Part shown: positions 36,051 through 43,437 of the stretch, one piece after another
How the letters are laid out: every line of letters begins with the position of its first letter
Position numbering within the stretch: position 1 is the first letter of the stretch
Source: JAAYCI01 sp964369525
Lineage (GTDB): Bacteria; Bacillota; Clostridia; Oscillospirales; Ruminococcaceae
DNA length: 64,000 nt
Reading direction: 5' to 3'
Assembly (NCBI GenBank): GCA_964369525.1
Contig: CAYJEW010000003.1
Coordinates: 8,714 to 72,713, forward strand
The notes under the pieces: model-generated
Seen by the model: only the letters and a program-made list of their open reading frames with translations
Told to the model about the DNA's origin: nothing
The model's database searches: none
Program-made: the position numbers and the translations under genes

Positions 36051-36446
36051 AACAAAAACAACCTCGCACCTTTTTGTTTGGTGTTTTTTTGCTTGCGGCA
36101 GGTTTATTTTAGTCTTATTTTTTCTTTATTTTTTGTGGTATTTTTTATGCTTTTTTTGCAGCGCAACCGCACCTAAATTTATGCCACATTTTGCCATATG
36201 CATTGGTGCATTTTTTTGTTTTTTAGCATGTGCAAAAACAAAAAACAAGCCCTGCTTTTTGTTTATAAAAAGCAGGGCTTGGCAGATAATGTAAAGCTAT
36301 TTTACATTACAAGTTTCATTAGGGTTTTATTAATTTGCACTACGCATAAACCCGTTTTATCTTTTGGAGCAGGTTTTGCGTAATTTTATATTTTTATCGT
36401 CTATTCGTGGTTTCAAAATAGGAAAACACGGTATTTTCCTATTTTT
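36051..36446. other. T-rich non-coding stretch with two hairpins
   Basis: No gene is seen. A perfect 15-bp stem (CAAGCCCTGCTTTTT, loop GTTTAT) lies at 36246-36281 and is followed by a U run on the minus strand. A 12-bp stem (AAAATAGGAAAA) lies at 36415-36445 directly after the probable stop of the small minus-strand gene. Both could be terminators for that gene. Confidence 0.6.
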
Positions 36447-36744
36447 TCAGCCATCGCCTCGCCATTTTGCGGCCCATTGCATAAAGTTTACGCCGCTACT
36501 TTCGCCTGCTTTCGCCAGCTGTTTTACCANNNNNNNNNNGCTGTAGGCCCTCGGCAAGGCTTTGTTTTTCGGCGTGCTGTGGCTCGCCTTTTTTGCGGGC
36601 AAAGCCGTCTTTGCGCTGCATGCTTTCGCTCTGATAAAGGTAGGTATTAAAATTTGAATGCTCTTGTTTTTTTTGCCCCTTCTCTCGGCCGGCGTTGCCT
36701 TTTTTATTGTGTGTGGCAGGTATTGGGCTTATTGTGTATTTCAT
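36447..36744 (-). CDS. Small hypothetical protein interrupted by a 10-N gap
   Basis: An ATG at 36744 with AGAGGTG six bases before it opens a frame beginning MKYTISPIPATHNKKGNAGR, rich in lysine and glutamine. The frame runs into ten N at 36530-36539. Beyond the gap the best continuation, in a different frame, is VKQLAKAGESSGVNFMQWAA with a stop at 36447-36449, next to a hairpin. This requires a true gap length divisible by three, so the ten N are an estimate. The product would have about 98 residues; no family is recognised. Confidence 0.4.
36530..36539. other. Assembly gap (10 N)
   Basis: Ten N. The reading frame across the gap is restored only if the true length is a multiple of three, which suggests the length is approximate. 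Confidence 0.98.
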
Positions 36745-36921
36745 AAGTTGCACCTCTTTTATTGGCAGTGATGTGTTGAGGCCTTAAATGGTGGGGTGCT
36801 GCTTATAATTAATATCGGTTGCCTGTCTTATTTCTTTATACCTACTTAGTTTAAGCAAAATATAGCACTATATTTTAAATAAAAATAAATAGCAATTAAT
36901 TCATAATAAATTCGGTTTAAA

Positions 36922-36950
36922 TTGACATTTGTCTGCAAGCCACCTACAAT
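36922..36950 (+). promoter_or_regulatory. Consensus sigma-A promoter upstream of the second MATE gene
   Basis: TTGACA, a 17-base spacer and TACAAT. The leader to the ATG at 37089 is about 130 bases. The spacer 36745-37088 holds no gene. Confidence 0.8.
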
Positions 36951-37088
36951 TACTTTTGTTGTACACTATAATATAGTTTGGCGCGAGCCATAACAAAAAG
37001 CGCATAGGTACCGCCCTGCTTTTTTGGGATTTATCAAAATTTACGCCAAGCAGCGGCGAAGAGTATATGTGCTAGAAAGGGTAGCCTT

Positions 37089-38450
37089 ATGCAAAAGGCA
37101 GACCGATACAACCTTACCACCGGCGGCATTATTCAAAAACTGGTGGCGCTTGCGCTACCTATTATGGGCACAAACTTTGTGCAGATGGCATACAACCTTG
37201 CCGACATGTTTTGGCTGGGACGGCTTGGCAGCACAGCTGTGGCGGCGTCGGGCACGGTGGGGCTTTTTATGTGGCTTGCAATGGCTTTGCAGCATTTTGG
37301 TGTTAAAGGTGCCGAGATTGGAGTGGCGCAAAATATAGGCGGAGGCAAGCCTGCTGCGGCCCGCGGCTTTGCCCAAAGTGCCATATCGCTGGCGGCGTTG
37401 CTGGGGGTTGCGTTTGGTGCTTTCCTTATGATATTCAGAGTGCCGCTAATAGGATTTTTTCAAATTACTGACGCCGACGTAGTGCGACAAGCCGAGATGT
37501 ATCTGCTTATTATAGGTATAGGCATTCCGTTCACCTATGTTACCTCGGCAATTACAGGTACGTTTAATGCCAGCGGCAACAGCGCCGCACCGTTTGTGGT
37601 AAATGCTGTAGCACTTGGCTTAAATATTGTGCTGGACCCACTTCTTATATTCAGCGCAAACCTTGGCATTGCAGGCGCTGCCATTGCCACCGTGACCGCA
37701 CAGGTGCTTTGCTGTGTATTTTTAGTCATGTCGCTAAAACGATACCAGCACAGCACGCTGGCCTCCTTGCGGCTGTTTAGCCTACCAAAGCGCGAGCATC
37801 TGCGCCAAATATTCCGCTGGGCCACCCCCATTGTATTAGAAAGCCTGTTTTTTACGCTACTTGTTATGGTTATATCCCGCTTTGTGGCATCTTTTGGCGC
37901 CGACGCTATTGCCATACAACGCATTGGCAGCCAGGCCGAGAGCATGTCTTGGCTAATTGCGGGCGGCTTTGGCTCGGCGTTTACGGCGTTTGTGGGCCAA
38001 AACTACGGCGGCGGCTTTTGGCGGCGAATTCACAAAGGATTTTCTATTTCTATGGCTCTTATGGTTTTGTGGGGTGCTGTGGTTACAGCTTCGCTGTTTT
38101 TTGGCGCAGAGGCAATATTTTTGTTCTTCCTACCGGGCGAGGCCGCCATTGCCACAGCCGGCGCATACTACATGCGCATACTGGCCAGCTTTCAAATTGT
38201 TGGCTGTTTGGAACCGCTTGCGGCAGGCGCTTTTCGTGGAATGGGCCGCACGCTGACGCCGTCGGTTATCAGCATTACTGTTAACGTGGGGCGGGTTGGG
38301 CTGGCGTATGTACTTTCGCAAACAGCGCTTGGCATAAACGGCATTTGGTGGGCGCTTTGCATTGGTGCTGCGGCGCGCGGGCTTTTTGTTTTTATAGCTT
38401 ATTTTATTGCGCGCCGGCGTATGCCAAAGCATAATATTGCCAGCGAGTAG
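37089..38450 (+). CDS. MATE-family multidrug/cation exporter (second of two)
   Basis: The 453-residue protein has about twelve hydrophobic segments in two related halves. The first helix, LVALALPIMGTNFVQMAYNLADMFWLGRLG, and the matching second-half start, RWATPIVLESLFFTLLVMVISRFVASFG, are typical of MATE exporters of the DinF/NorM type. The conserved loop FRGMGRTLTPSVIS follows. Substrate is unknown. It is clearly distinct in sequence from the exporter at 7308-8663, so it is not a recent duplicate. AAAGGG lies before the ATG. NUDIX and GNAT genes follow on the same strand. Confidence 0.9.
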   Translation: MQKADRYNLTTGGIIQKLVALALPIMGTNFVQMAYNLADMFWLGRLGSTAVAASGTVGLFMWLAMALQHFGVKGAEIGVAQNIGGGKPAAARGFAQSAISLAALLGVAFGAFLMIFRVPLIGFFQITDADVVRQAEMYLLIIGIGIPFTYVTSAITGTFNASGNSAAPFVVNAVALGLNIVLDPLLIFSANLGIAGAAIATVTAQVLCCVFLVMSLKRYQHSTLASLRLFSLPKREHLRQIFRWATPIVLESLFFTLLVMVISRFVASFGADAIAIQRIGSQAESMSWLIAGGFGSAFTAFVGQNYGGGFWRRIHKGFSISMALMVLWGAVVTASLFFGAEAIFLFFLPGEAAIATAGAYYMRILASFQIVGCLEPLAAGAFRGMGRTLTPSVISITVNVGRVGLAYVLSQTALGINGIWWALCIGAAARGLFVFIAYFIARRRMPKHNIASE

Positions 38451-38535
38451 CTGTATATTTTGCCACAAATTTTTACTATTTGTTTAATTCGTAAAAAATA
38501 TAATAAAAATGCTTTAAAAAGAAAGGGCCTCACCT

Positions 38536-39084
38536 ATGCATACCGAAAAACAGCTAAGCCGAGAGACTATTTTTAACGGAAGCATTATAAGCCTTACGCT
38601 GGACACTGTAGAGCTGGAAAACGGCCGCACTGCGGTGCGCGAGGTGGTTCACCACAACGGCGGGGCGGCCATTGTGGCGCTAAATGCCAATGGCGAGGTT
38701 GCACTGGTGCGGCAGTACCGCCACGCCGCAGGGCGCGAGCTTATAGAGCTACCGGCAGGCAAGGTAGAGCAGGGAGAAGCGCCGCTGGCCACCGCCGCAC
38801 GCGAGCTACAGGAAGAGGCAGGCCTTACGGCCAACGCACTGCGCGAGTTTGGCAGCATACTGCCCACCTGCGCTTTTTGCACCGAGGTAATATATATTTT
38901 TTTAGCTACCGGTTTGCACACTGCGCCATGCCAATTGGACGAGGACGAATTTTTAGACGTGCTTTGGCTACCGCTTCAGCAGGCGGTAGACATGGTGCTA
39001 GACGGACAGATATGCGATGCTAAGACGGTAAGCGGCCTACTGCGGGCAAAAGCCGCGCTGGACGCAGGCCAGCTTGAGCTGTAG
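38536..39084 (+). CDS. NUDIX hydrolase, ADP-ribose pyrophosphatase type
   Basis: The 182-residue protein has a complete Nudix box, GKVEQGEAPLATAARELQEEAGL near residue 75, preceded by EVVHHNGGAAIVAL and RQYRHAAGRELIELPAG, the pattern of ADP-ribose pyrophosphatases (NudF-like). These hydrolyse ADP-ribose to AMP and ribose 5-phosphate. The start MHTEKQLSRETIFNGSIISL is usual for this group. Length is normal. GAAAGGG precedes the ATG. It lies 85 bases after the MATE gene. Confidence 0.93.
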   Translation: MHTEKQLSRETIFNGSIISLTLDTVELENGRTAVREVVHHNGGAAIVALNANGEVALVRQYRHAAGRELIELPAGKVEQGEAPLATAARELQEEAGLTANALREFGSILPTCAFCTEVIYIFLATGLHTAPCQLDEDEFLDVLWLPLQQAVDMVLDGQICDAKTVSGLLRAKAALDAGQLEL

Positions 39085-39305
39085 CCGTGGGCTTACATTT
39101 CGGCTAAGCTACCTCTTGCCATTTCCTTTAATTTCCCGCAGTATTTTTTGCTTATTTTTTCGCATTTTTTATACATTAAAAAAACAGCGCACCTAAGCGC
39201 TAAAGGCTGTAAAAAATCCACATTTGCGGCTTTACTTGTCGGCATAGTGCGGTGCATATAAACAGTGAGTTATATTTTTAGATACATATACAGTGGAGAG
39301 GCACA

Positions 39306-39803
39306 ATGAAGATACAGCATATTACACCCAGCGATGTAGACACTGCTTTTGAAATTATAAACAGCGCCAAGGCCCACCTACGGGACCAAGGGATAGACCA
39401 GTGGCAAACAGGCTACCCAGACCTTGCCTGCATAACGGCTGACGCAATTAACAAAACCGGATACTTTATAAAAGACGGCATAGATGTGCTTGGATATTTG
39501 TGTATAGATTTTAGCGGCGAGCCTGCGTATGAAACGCTAAACGGTAGCTGGAGCGGTACAGAAAAATATGTAGTGGTACACCGCATGGCTTTTGCAGAGC
39601 ATGCGCGGGGCAGAGGGCTGTCGGCCAAGGTTTTTAGGCTGGTGGAAGAGCTAAGTGCCGAAAAAGGCGTGCACTATTTTAGGGTAGACACCGACGCCGA
39701 CAACCTAAAGATGCAACATGTACTGAAAAAAAGCGGCTTTACCTTCTGTGGAACAATATGGTTTGACAATAGCGAAAAAATTGCGCTTGATAAGCATTTT
39801 TAG
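39306..39803 (+). CDS. GNAT-family N-acetyltransferase
   Basis: The 165-residue protein shows the GNAT fold: MKIQHITPSDVDTAFEIIN at the start, DQWQTGYPD in the substrate region, acetyl-CoA-binding VVHRMAFAEHARGRGLSAKVF near residue 85 (the RGRGLS loop) and RVDTDADNLKMQHVLKKSGF with the conserved Asn-x-x-Met/Ala pattern. Substrate is not predictable. A ribosome binding site (GGAGAGG) precedes the ATG. The gene ends near a bidirectional terminator. Confidence 0.88.
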   Translation: MKIQHITPSDVDTAFEIINSAKAHLRDQGIDQWQTGYPDLACITADAINKTGYFIKDGIDVLGYLCIDFSGEPAYETLNGSWSGTEKYVVVHRMAFAEHARGRGLSAKVFRLVEELSAEKGVHYFRVDTDADNLKMQHVLKKSGFTFCGTIWFDNSEKIALDKHF

Positions 39804-39827
39804 CCGTTATATTTATTACCGCATGTA

Positions 39828-39859
39828 AAATACAGCATGAAAATTTCATGCTGTATTTT
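39828..39859. terminator. Bidirectional intrinsic terminator
   Basis: An AT-rich palindrome (AAATACAGCATGAAA with its complement, no loop beyond the centre) and U runs both ways, between convergent genes. Confidence 0.8.
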
Positions 39860-39886
39860 TTAATGTTTTTTTATGATTTAATTTTA

Positions 39887-41722
39887 TTATATAGCAGGCC
39901 TATCTTTTTCGCTAATAACATTACTTTGTGCAAAGCTTTGTTGCACCTGCCGTGCGCGGCGGCTTGCGACATCGTCGGAGGCTGTGCCTGCATGATACTC
40001 GGTGTAGTAGCCTATCTCGTATATAACTCCTGCCAAAGCTACTTTTTGTGCGGCGTCGGCCTGCCCTAGCTGCTCGTACAGCTGCAGCGCAGGGCCAAGC
40101 GCCGCAGGACCGCTTTGGGCTATGTGCTGTATATCAACCTCGGCTGTGCGGCCTTGCATGTAGCGGTTTACATTGCCCTGCACCACCAGATAATCTAGAT
40201 TACATATGCACAGCAGACACAGCAGAGCCGCCCCAAATAAAGCCGCAAAGCGCACTATTGAAAATTTGCGCCACTGCACCACCATGGACGCAACGCACAC
40301 CCCTGCCAAAAATACCATAGCTACACAGCTTATAACACGGCTTTGCGTGTAACCGTACTGTGCAATATACAGTTGCATCTTGCTTGCCGCTGTTGCCAGC
40401 ACCAGTAGCGTAACAACGGCAAGCGTTATATTACTCAGTCGTAGCAGGCGTGTGTTTGCCGTTTGTTTTTTTACCAGTAGATGGGCGGCGGCCATTAGCC
40501 CAAGGTTTATACTTGCCACACGGCATAGCTCAAAAAAGCCCTCGCGCGCGTATGCAGAGTATACTATATCCTCGCTTGGGCGCACACCTGCAAACGCCGA
40601 AAAAAAGTATGGAATCTGGCTACCTATAAACAATATATACACCACAATTACCACGCCAAACACCACCATAACGGTGCGCTGGGGTAGTAGCTGCGCTCGC
40701 TGTGCATGTTGCAGTGTTTTTTCAGCGCTTATTCTGTCTGTATATCGGCGGTGGGCCGCGCCTGCAACCAGCCCAAACAGATACAGCGCCACAGGCACCC
40801 CCATCATAAGTTGTAGCAACACGCTAAACCAATCGCCATCGGTAAAATCTTCGAAGATATGTAAATTTAAATAAGCAAATAATTCTTCAAAAATAGCTGT
40901 AAAATATCCGCTATCGGCCTGCATAAGTAGCGGAACAACCACCGCTAGCAGTGGCACACAGATAGCAAACCCCGCCACCACCGCCAGCGCCTTGCGCACC
41001 TGCTCGCTTTTTTGTTTTGTGTTTTTTACAGGTGTGTGCAGGCTTTTAATTGCTGTGCCAAAGTTGCAAAACGGCACAATAAAGCACAGGCTAAATATAT
41101 CCAGCGGCAGTAGATTTGTGGTTTTGTTTTGCATCTGCACACCAAACAATGTGGCACACCAGCAAAACACCGAGCCAAACATTAACAAAGCTTTATACGC
41201 TTCCAGCTGCCCTGCCGGCCAAAGCGAATAACTTGTGGCGCACAACAGCAAAATCACCATCCAGAATATGCTTTCTCCGCTTGGCTTTATGCGCTTACTT
41301 CGTGCATACAGGCTTACCGCCACAACAAATGCAACGCTAAACACCGTTACGCCAAAGCCTTGCATGCCGCTCCAAAACATCCAGCGAATATACAAAAACC
41401 CCAGCGCAAAGCAGGCAAGTGCAAATATTTTATCGCTATGGGATGGGTTAAATGGCTGTGGGGTAGGCGCATACAGTGGTATAGCAGGCGGAGCAGAGCA
41501 TGCCGGAGCACCGCTTTGGGGCAGGGGCGCTGTGGCGTCAGGGCCTGCCGTAGATGATGCACCCTCTATTTGTTGTTGTGATAGGGTTGCGCCTGCTACT
41601 GTGCTTGCGTTTGTGTTCTCATGTGGCCGCGGTGCTTCGCTTATATGCAGTGCGCCATCTTGATTTTTGGGTACAGGAAATACAGGCGAGCGGCTTTCGC
41701 CCGCCGATGCTTTGGTGTTCAT
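39887..41722 (-). CDS. DUF4173/DUF4153-type polytopic membrane protein
   Basis: The 611-residue protein has a disordered N-terminal region of about 95 residues rich in proline, alanine and serine, then about a dozen hydrophobic segments. The C-terminal part (YTQSRVISCVAMVFLAGV and LDYLVVQGNVNRYMQGR) is characteristic of the DUF4173 family, in which an Asn-x-x-Arg-Tyr segment follows the last helix. Function is unknown. AGAGGTG precedes the ATG. It is the third gene of a minus-strand operon with a DUF2975 protein and an XRE regulator. Confidence 0.8.
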   Translation of the reverse strand: MNTKASAGESRSPVFPVPKNQDGALHISEAPRPHENTNASTVAGATLSQQQIEGASSTAGPDATAPLPQSGAPACSAPPAIPLYAPTPQPFNPSHSDKIFALACFALGFLYIRWMFWSGMQGFGVTVFSVAFVVAVSLYARSKRIKPSGESIFWMVILLLCATSYSLWPAGQLEAYKALLMFGSVFCWCATLFGVQMQNKTTNLLPLDIFSLCFIVPFCNFGTAIKSLHTPVKNTKQKSEQVRKALAVVAGFAICVPLLAVVVPLLMQADSGYFTAIFEELFAYLNLHIFEDFTDGDWFSVLLQLMMGVPVALYLFGLVAGAAHRRYTDRISAEKTLQHAQRAQLLPQRTVMVVFGVVIVVYILFIGSQIPYFFSAFAGVRPSEDIVYSAYAREGFFELCRVASINLGLMAAAHLLVKKQTANTRLLRLSNITLAVVTLLVLATAASKMQLYIAQYGYTQSRVISCVAMVFLAGVCVASMVVQWRKFSIVRFAALFGAALLCLLCICNLDYLVVQGNVNRYMQGRTAEVDIQHIAQSGPAALGPALQLYEQLGQADAAQKVALAGVIYEIGYYTEYHAGTASDDVASRRARQVQQSFAQSNVISEKDRPAI

Positions 41723-41780
41723 GGTTTACACCTCTTATTTTTTATTATTTTTTTGCTATTTTATTTGCTTTTATTTTAGC

Positions 41781-42002
41781 TTACTCTTCTGCCTTTTCTT
41801 CGGGACTATATGCCAGTATATCCCCGGGCTGGCAGCCCAGCGCCTTGCATATTGCCTCCAGCGTTGAAAATCGCACAGCCTTGGCCTTGCCTGTTTTTAA
41901 TATGGATAAATTTGCCTGGCTAATGCCCACAATCTCGGCAAGCTGGCCGGAGGACATCTTCTTTTTTGCCATTTCAACGTCTAAATTTACAATAATGGCC
42001 AT
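41781..42002 (-). CDS. XRE-family regulator (YozG-like)
   Basis: The 73-residue protein is a single Cro/CI-type helix-turn-helix domain: MSSGQLAEIVGISQANLSILKTGKAKAVRFSTLEAICKALGCQPGDIL, the pattern of the short XRE regulators paired with DUF2975 membrane proteins. It likely controls its own operon. AAGGAGGG lies eight bases before the ATG. It starts 17 bases after the DUF2975 gene ends and is followed 58 bases later by the DUF4173 gene. Confidence 0.92.
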   Translation of the reverse strand: MAIIVNLDVEMAKKKMSSGQLAEIVGISQANLSILKTGKAKAVRFSTLEAICKALGCQPGDILAYSPEEKAEE

Positions 42003-42019
42003 GCGTTGCGCCCTCCTTT

Positions 42020-42469
42020 TTATATGGTGTAGTCGTTCTCTTCTTTTAGTTGCACAGCCTGCGCCATCACGTTTTTTACCACCCTAACAATAAGCCCCAC
42101 AAACACAGCCGCAAGGCCCACCAGCCCCCAGGGCAGGTAGTATAAAGCCGAAAATGCGCATATTACAGCGCCGCCAATACACAGCCACGATATACCTCGC
42201 AGTAGCTTTATGTTTTTTGCCACAAACACCTCTTCGGCGCTTATGTTGTGCAAAAGCTTATACAAAAAAACCAGCAAGAGCGCCGCTAACGCACCGCCTG
42301 TGTAGATGCTGGCCAAGAAAAACCCAACGTGCATCTGCTCTGCATTGTTTGAATAATCCACAAACCAGCCCACCATAGATGGCGCAAACAACAGCACCCC
42401 CAATAGCGCCGCGCCACACACCAGCGTACACACCCGGCTTAGCATTAACGAACGCTTTAAGTTCCACAT
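42020..42469 (-). CDS. DUF2975 family membrane protein
   Basis: The 149-residue protein has four hydrophobic segments and the family segment LLHNISAEEVFVAKNIKLLRGISWLCI between helices 2 and 3. DUF2975 proteins nearly always sit beside a small XRE regulator, as here, and may sense a membrane signal for it; this is inference from gene pairing. An ATG 51 bases upstream is open, but ATG 42469 has AGGAGGG eight bases before it. Confidence 0.88.
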   Translation of the reverse strand: MWNLKRSLMLSRVCTLVCGAALLGVLLFAPSMVGWFVDYSNNAEQMHVGFFLASIYTGGALAALLLVFLYKLLHNISAEEVFVAKNIKLLRGISWLCIGGAVICAFSALYYLPWGLVGLAAVFVGLIVRVVKNVMAQAVQLKEENDYTI

Positions 42470-42508
42470 ATAAAACACCCTCCTGTTTCGCACACTCTTT
42501 CTGCGCAT

Positions 42509-42537
42509 AGTATAGCACACAGATTATTGAAATGCAA
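42509..42537 (-). promoter_or_regulatory. Promoter of the DUF2975-XRE-DUF4173 operon
   Basis: On the minus strand TTGCAT, a 17-base spacer and TATACT. Confidence 0.65.
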
Positions 42538-42541
42538 GATA

Positions 42542-42564
42542 ATTTTATTGTTTATCAATAAAAT
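42542..42564. promoter_or_regulatory. Candidate operator upstream of the DUF2975-XRE promoter
   Basis: A perfect inverted repeat, ATTTTATTG and CAATAAAAT with a five-base centre. It ends four bases upstream of the -35 element. It may bind the XRE regulator; AT-rich DNA can also act as an UP element. Confidence 0.5.
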
Positions 42565-42579
42565 ATTTACGCTTAACAC

Positions 42580-42612
42580 AAAAAACACCGCCGCATACCA
42601 TCTGCGGCGGTG
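42580..42612 (-). terminator. Intrinsic terminator of the 42630-43274 gene
   Basis: A 10-bp GC-rich stem (CACCGCCGCA) with a seven-base loop and a U run on the minus strand. Confidence 0.85.
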
Positions 42613-42629
42613 CTAATTAATTATATTTT

Positions 42630-43274
42630 TTAGCTATTTTCTTCTTTTTTTGCTACAGGCGCTGCAGGAGCTGCAGGCTTTGCTGCGGGAGCAATAGGTT
42701 TATCCAACTCGCCTGCGGCGGCCGGATTTGCGGTGGCGGCCAGCGGTTTATCAAGGTCTTTGCTGGCGGCGGCTTTACGGGTGGCTGTGGTTTTAGCGTC
42801 TGCCTTTTCAACAGCCTTTGCCGGCTCTAGCTCGGGGGCCGGGGCCAGCGCTTCTTTACAGCTTGTTACAAAGAATGCCGCCAAAATCATCAGCACATAG
42901 CGTACAACCATAAAGAAGTACAGCCACAGCTGTTGACCATATAGGTTGGGGAGTATCTGGCCTAGTGTGTAGTTAATAACGTTCGCTTGCTCAGAGTAGG
43001 TCATAAGCTCAAACGCTATCCATAAAACTGTGCCCACAACTACTGCGCGGCGTGTACCTGCGCCAAATAATTTGTCTGAAGAGAACATCCACACAGCCAT
43101 TGCGCCCGCTGCAACAATAAGCAACATAGCCGATATCCAGGTGAATGTTGCAACCTGCAACGATGCATTCATTGCTACGGTGCGGGCAATAAACATCTGA
43201 TAGATAGCCAGCGCCATATATACCCCACCGGCCACCAGCCTCATCTTCTGCTCAAGTACGGTTTTTTGCTTCAT
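42630..43274 (-). CDS. Hypothetical membrane protein with an alanine/proline-rich tail
   Basis: The 214-residue protein has four hydrophobic segments in the first 140 residues, then a cytoplasmic-type tail of about 75 residues rich in alanine, lysine and proline. The tail contains two related blocks, DLDKPLAATANP and ELDKPIAPAAKP. I do not recognise the family. ATG 43274 is preferred because AAAGGGG lies upstream; another ATG lies at 43310. The gene follows gyrA by 163 bases but has its own promoter with a palindromic operator, so it is probably regulated separately. Confidence 0.65.
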   Translation of the reverse strand: MKQKTVLEQKMRLVAGGVYMALAIYQMFIARTVAMNASLQVATFTWISAMLLIVAAGAMAVWMFSSDKLFGAGTRRAVVVGTVLWIAFELMTYSEQANVINYTLGQILPNLYGQQLWLYFFMVVRYVLMILAAFFVTSCKEALAPAPELEPAKAVEKADAKTTATRKAAASKDLDKPLAATANPAAAGELDKPIAPAAKPAAPAAPVAKKEENS

Positions 43275-43334
43275 AGTTTTAGTGCCCCTTTCGCTATTTG
43301 GGTCTTGCATAAGACCGTTTGTTTATTAGCTTTA

Positions 43335-43350
43335 CTACACTATAGTGTAG
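43335..43350. promoter_or_regulatory. Palindromic operator over the promoter of the 42630-43274 gene
   Basis: CTACACTATAGTGTAG is a perfect 16-bp palindrome that covers the -10 element and probable start site. It resembles operators of dimeric repressors such as the BlaI/CopY or GntR types, but the repressor is not known. Confidence 0.65.
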
Positions 43351-43371
43351 CCTAAACAAAAAATTTGTCAA
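43344..43371 (-). promoter_or_regulatory. Promoter of the 42630-43274 gene
   Basis: On the minus strand TTGACA (43371-43366), a 16-base spacer and TACACT (43349-43344). Confidence 0.7.
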
Positions 43372-43437
43372 TCTAAACCACCAAATTTTCACCCGTATTT
43401 GGGATTTTTCTTTATTTAATGGTTATTTTTTAGGTAT

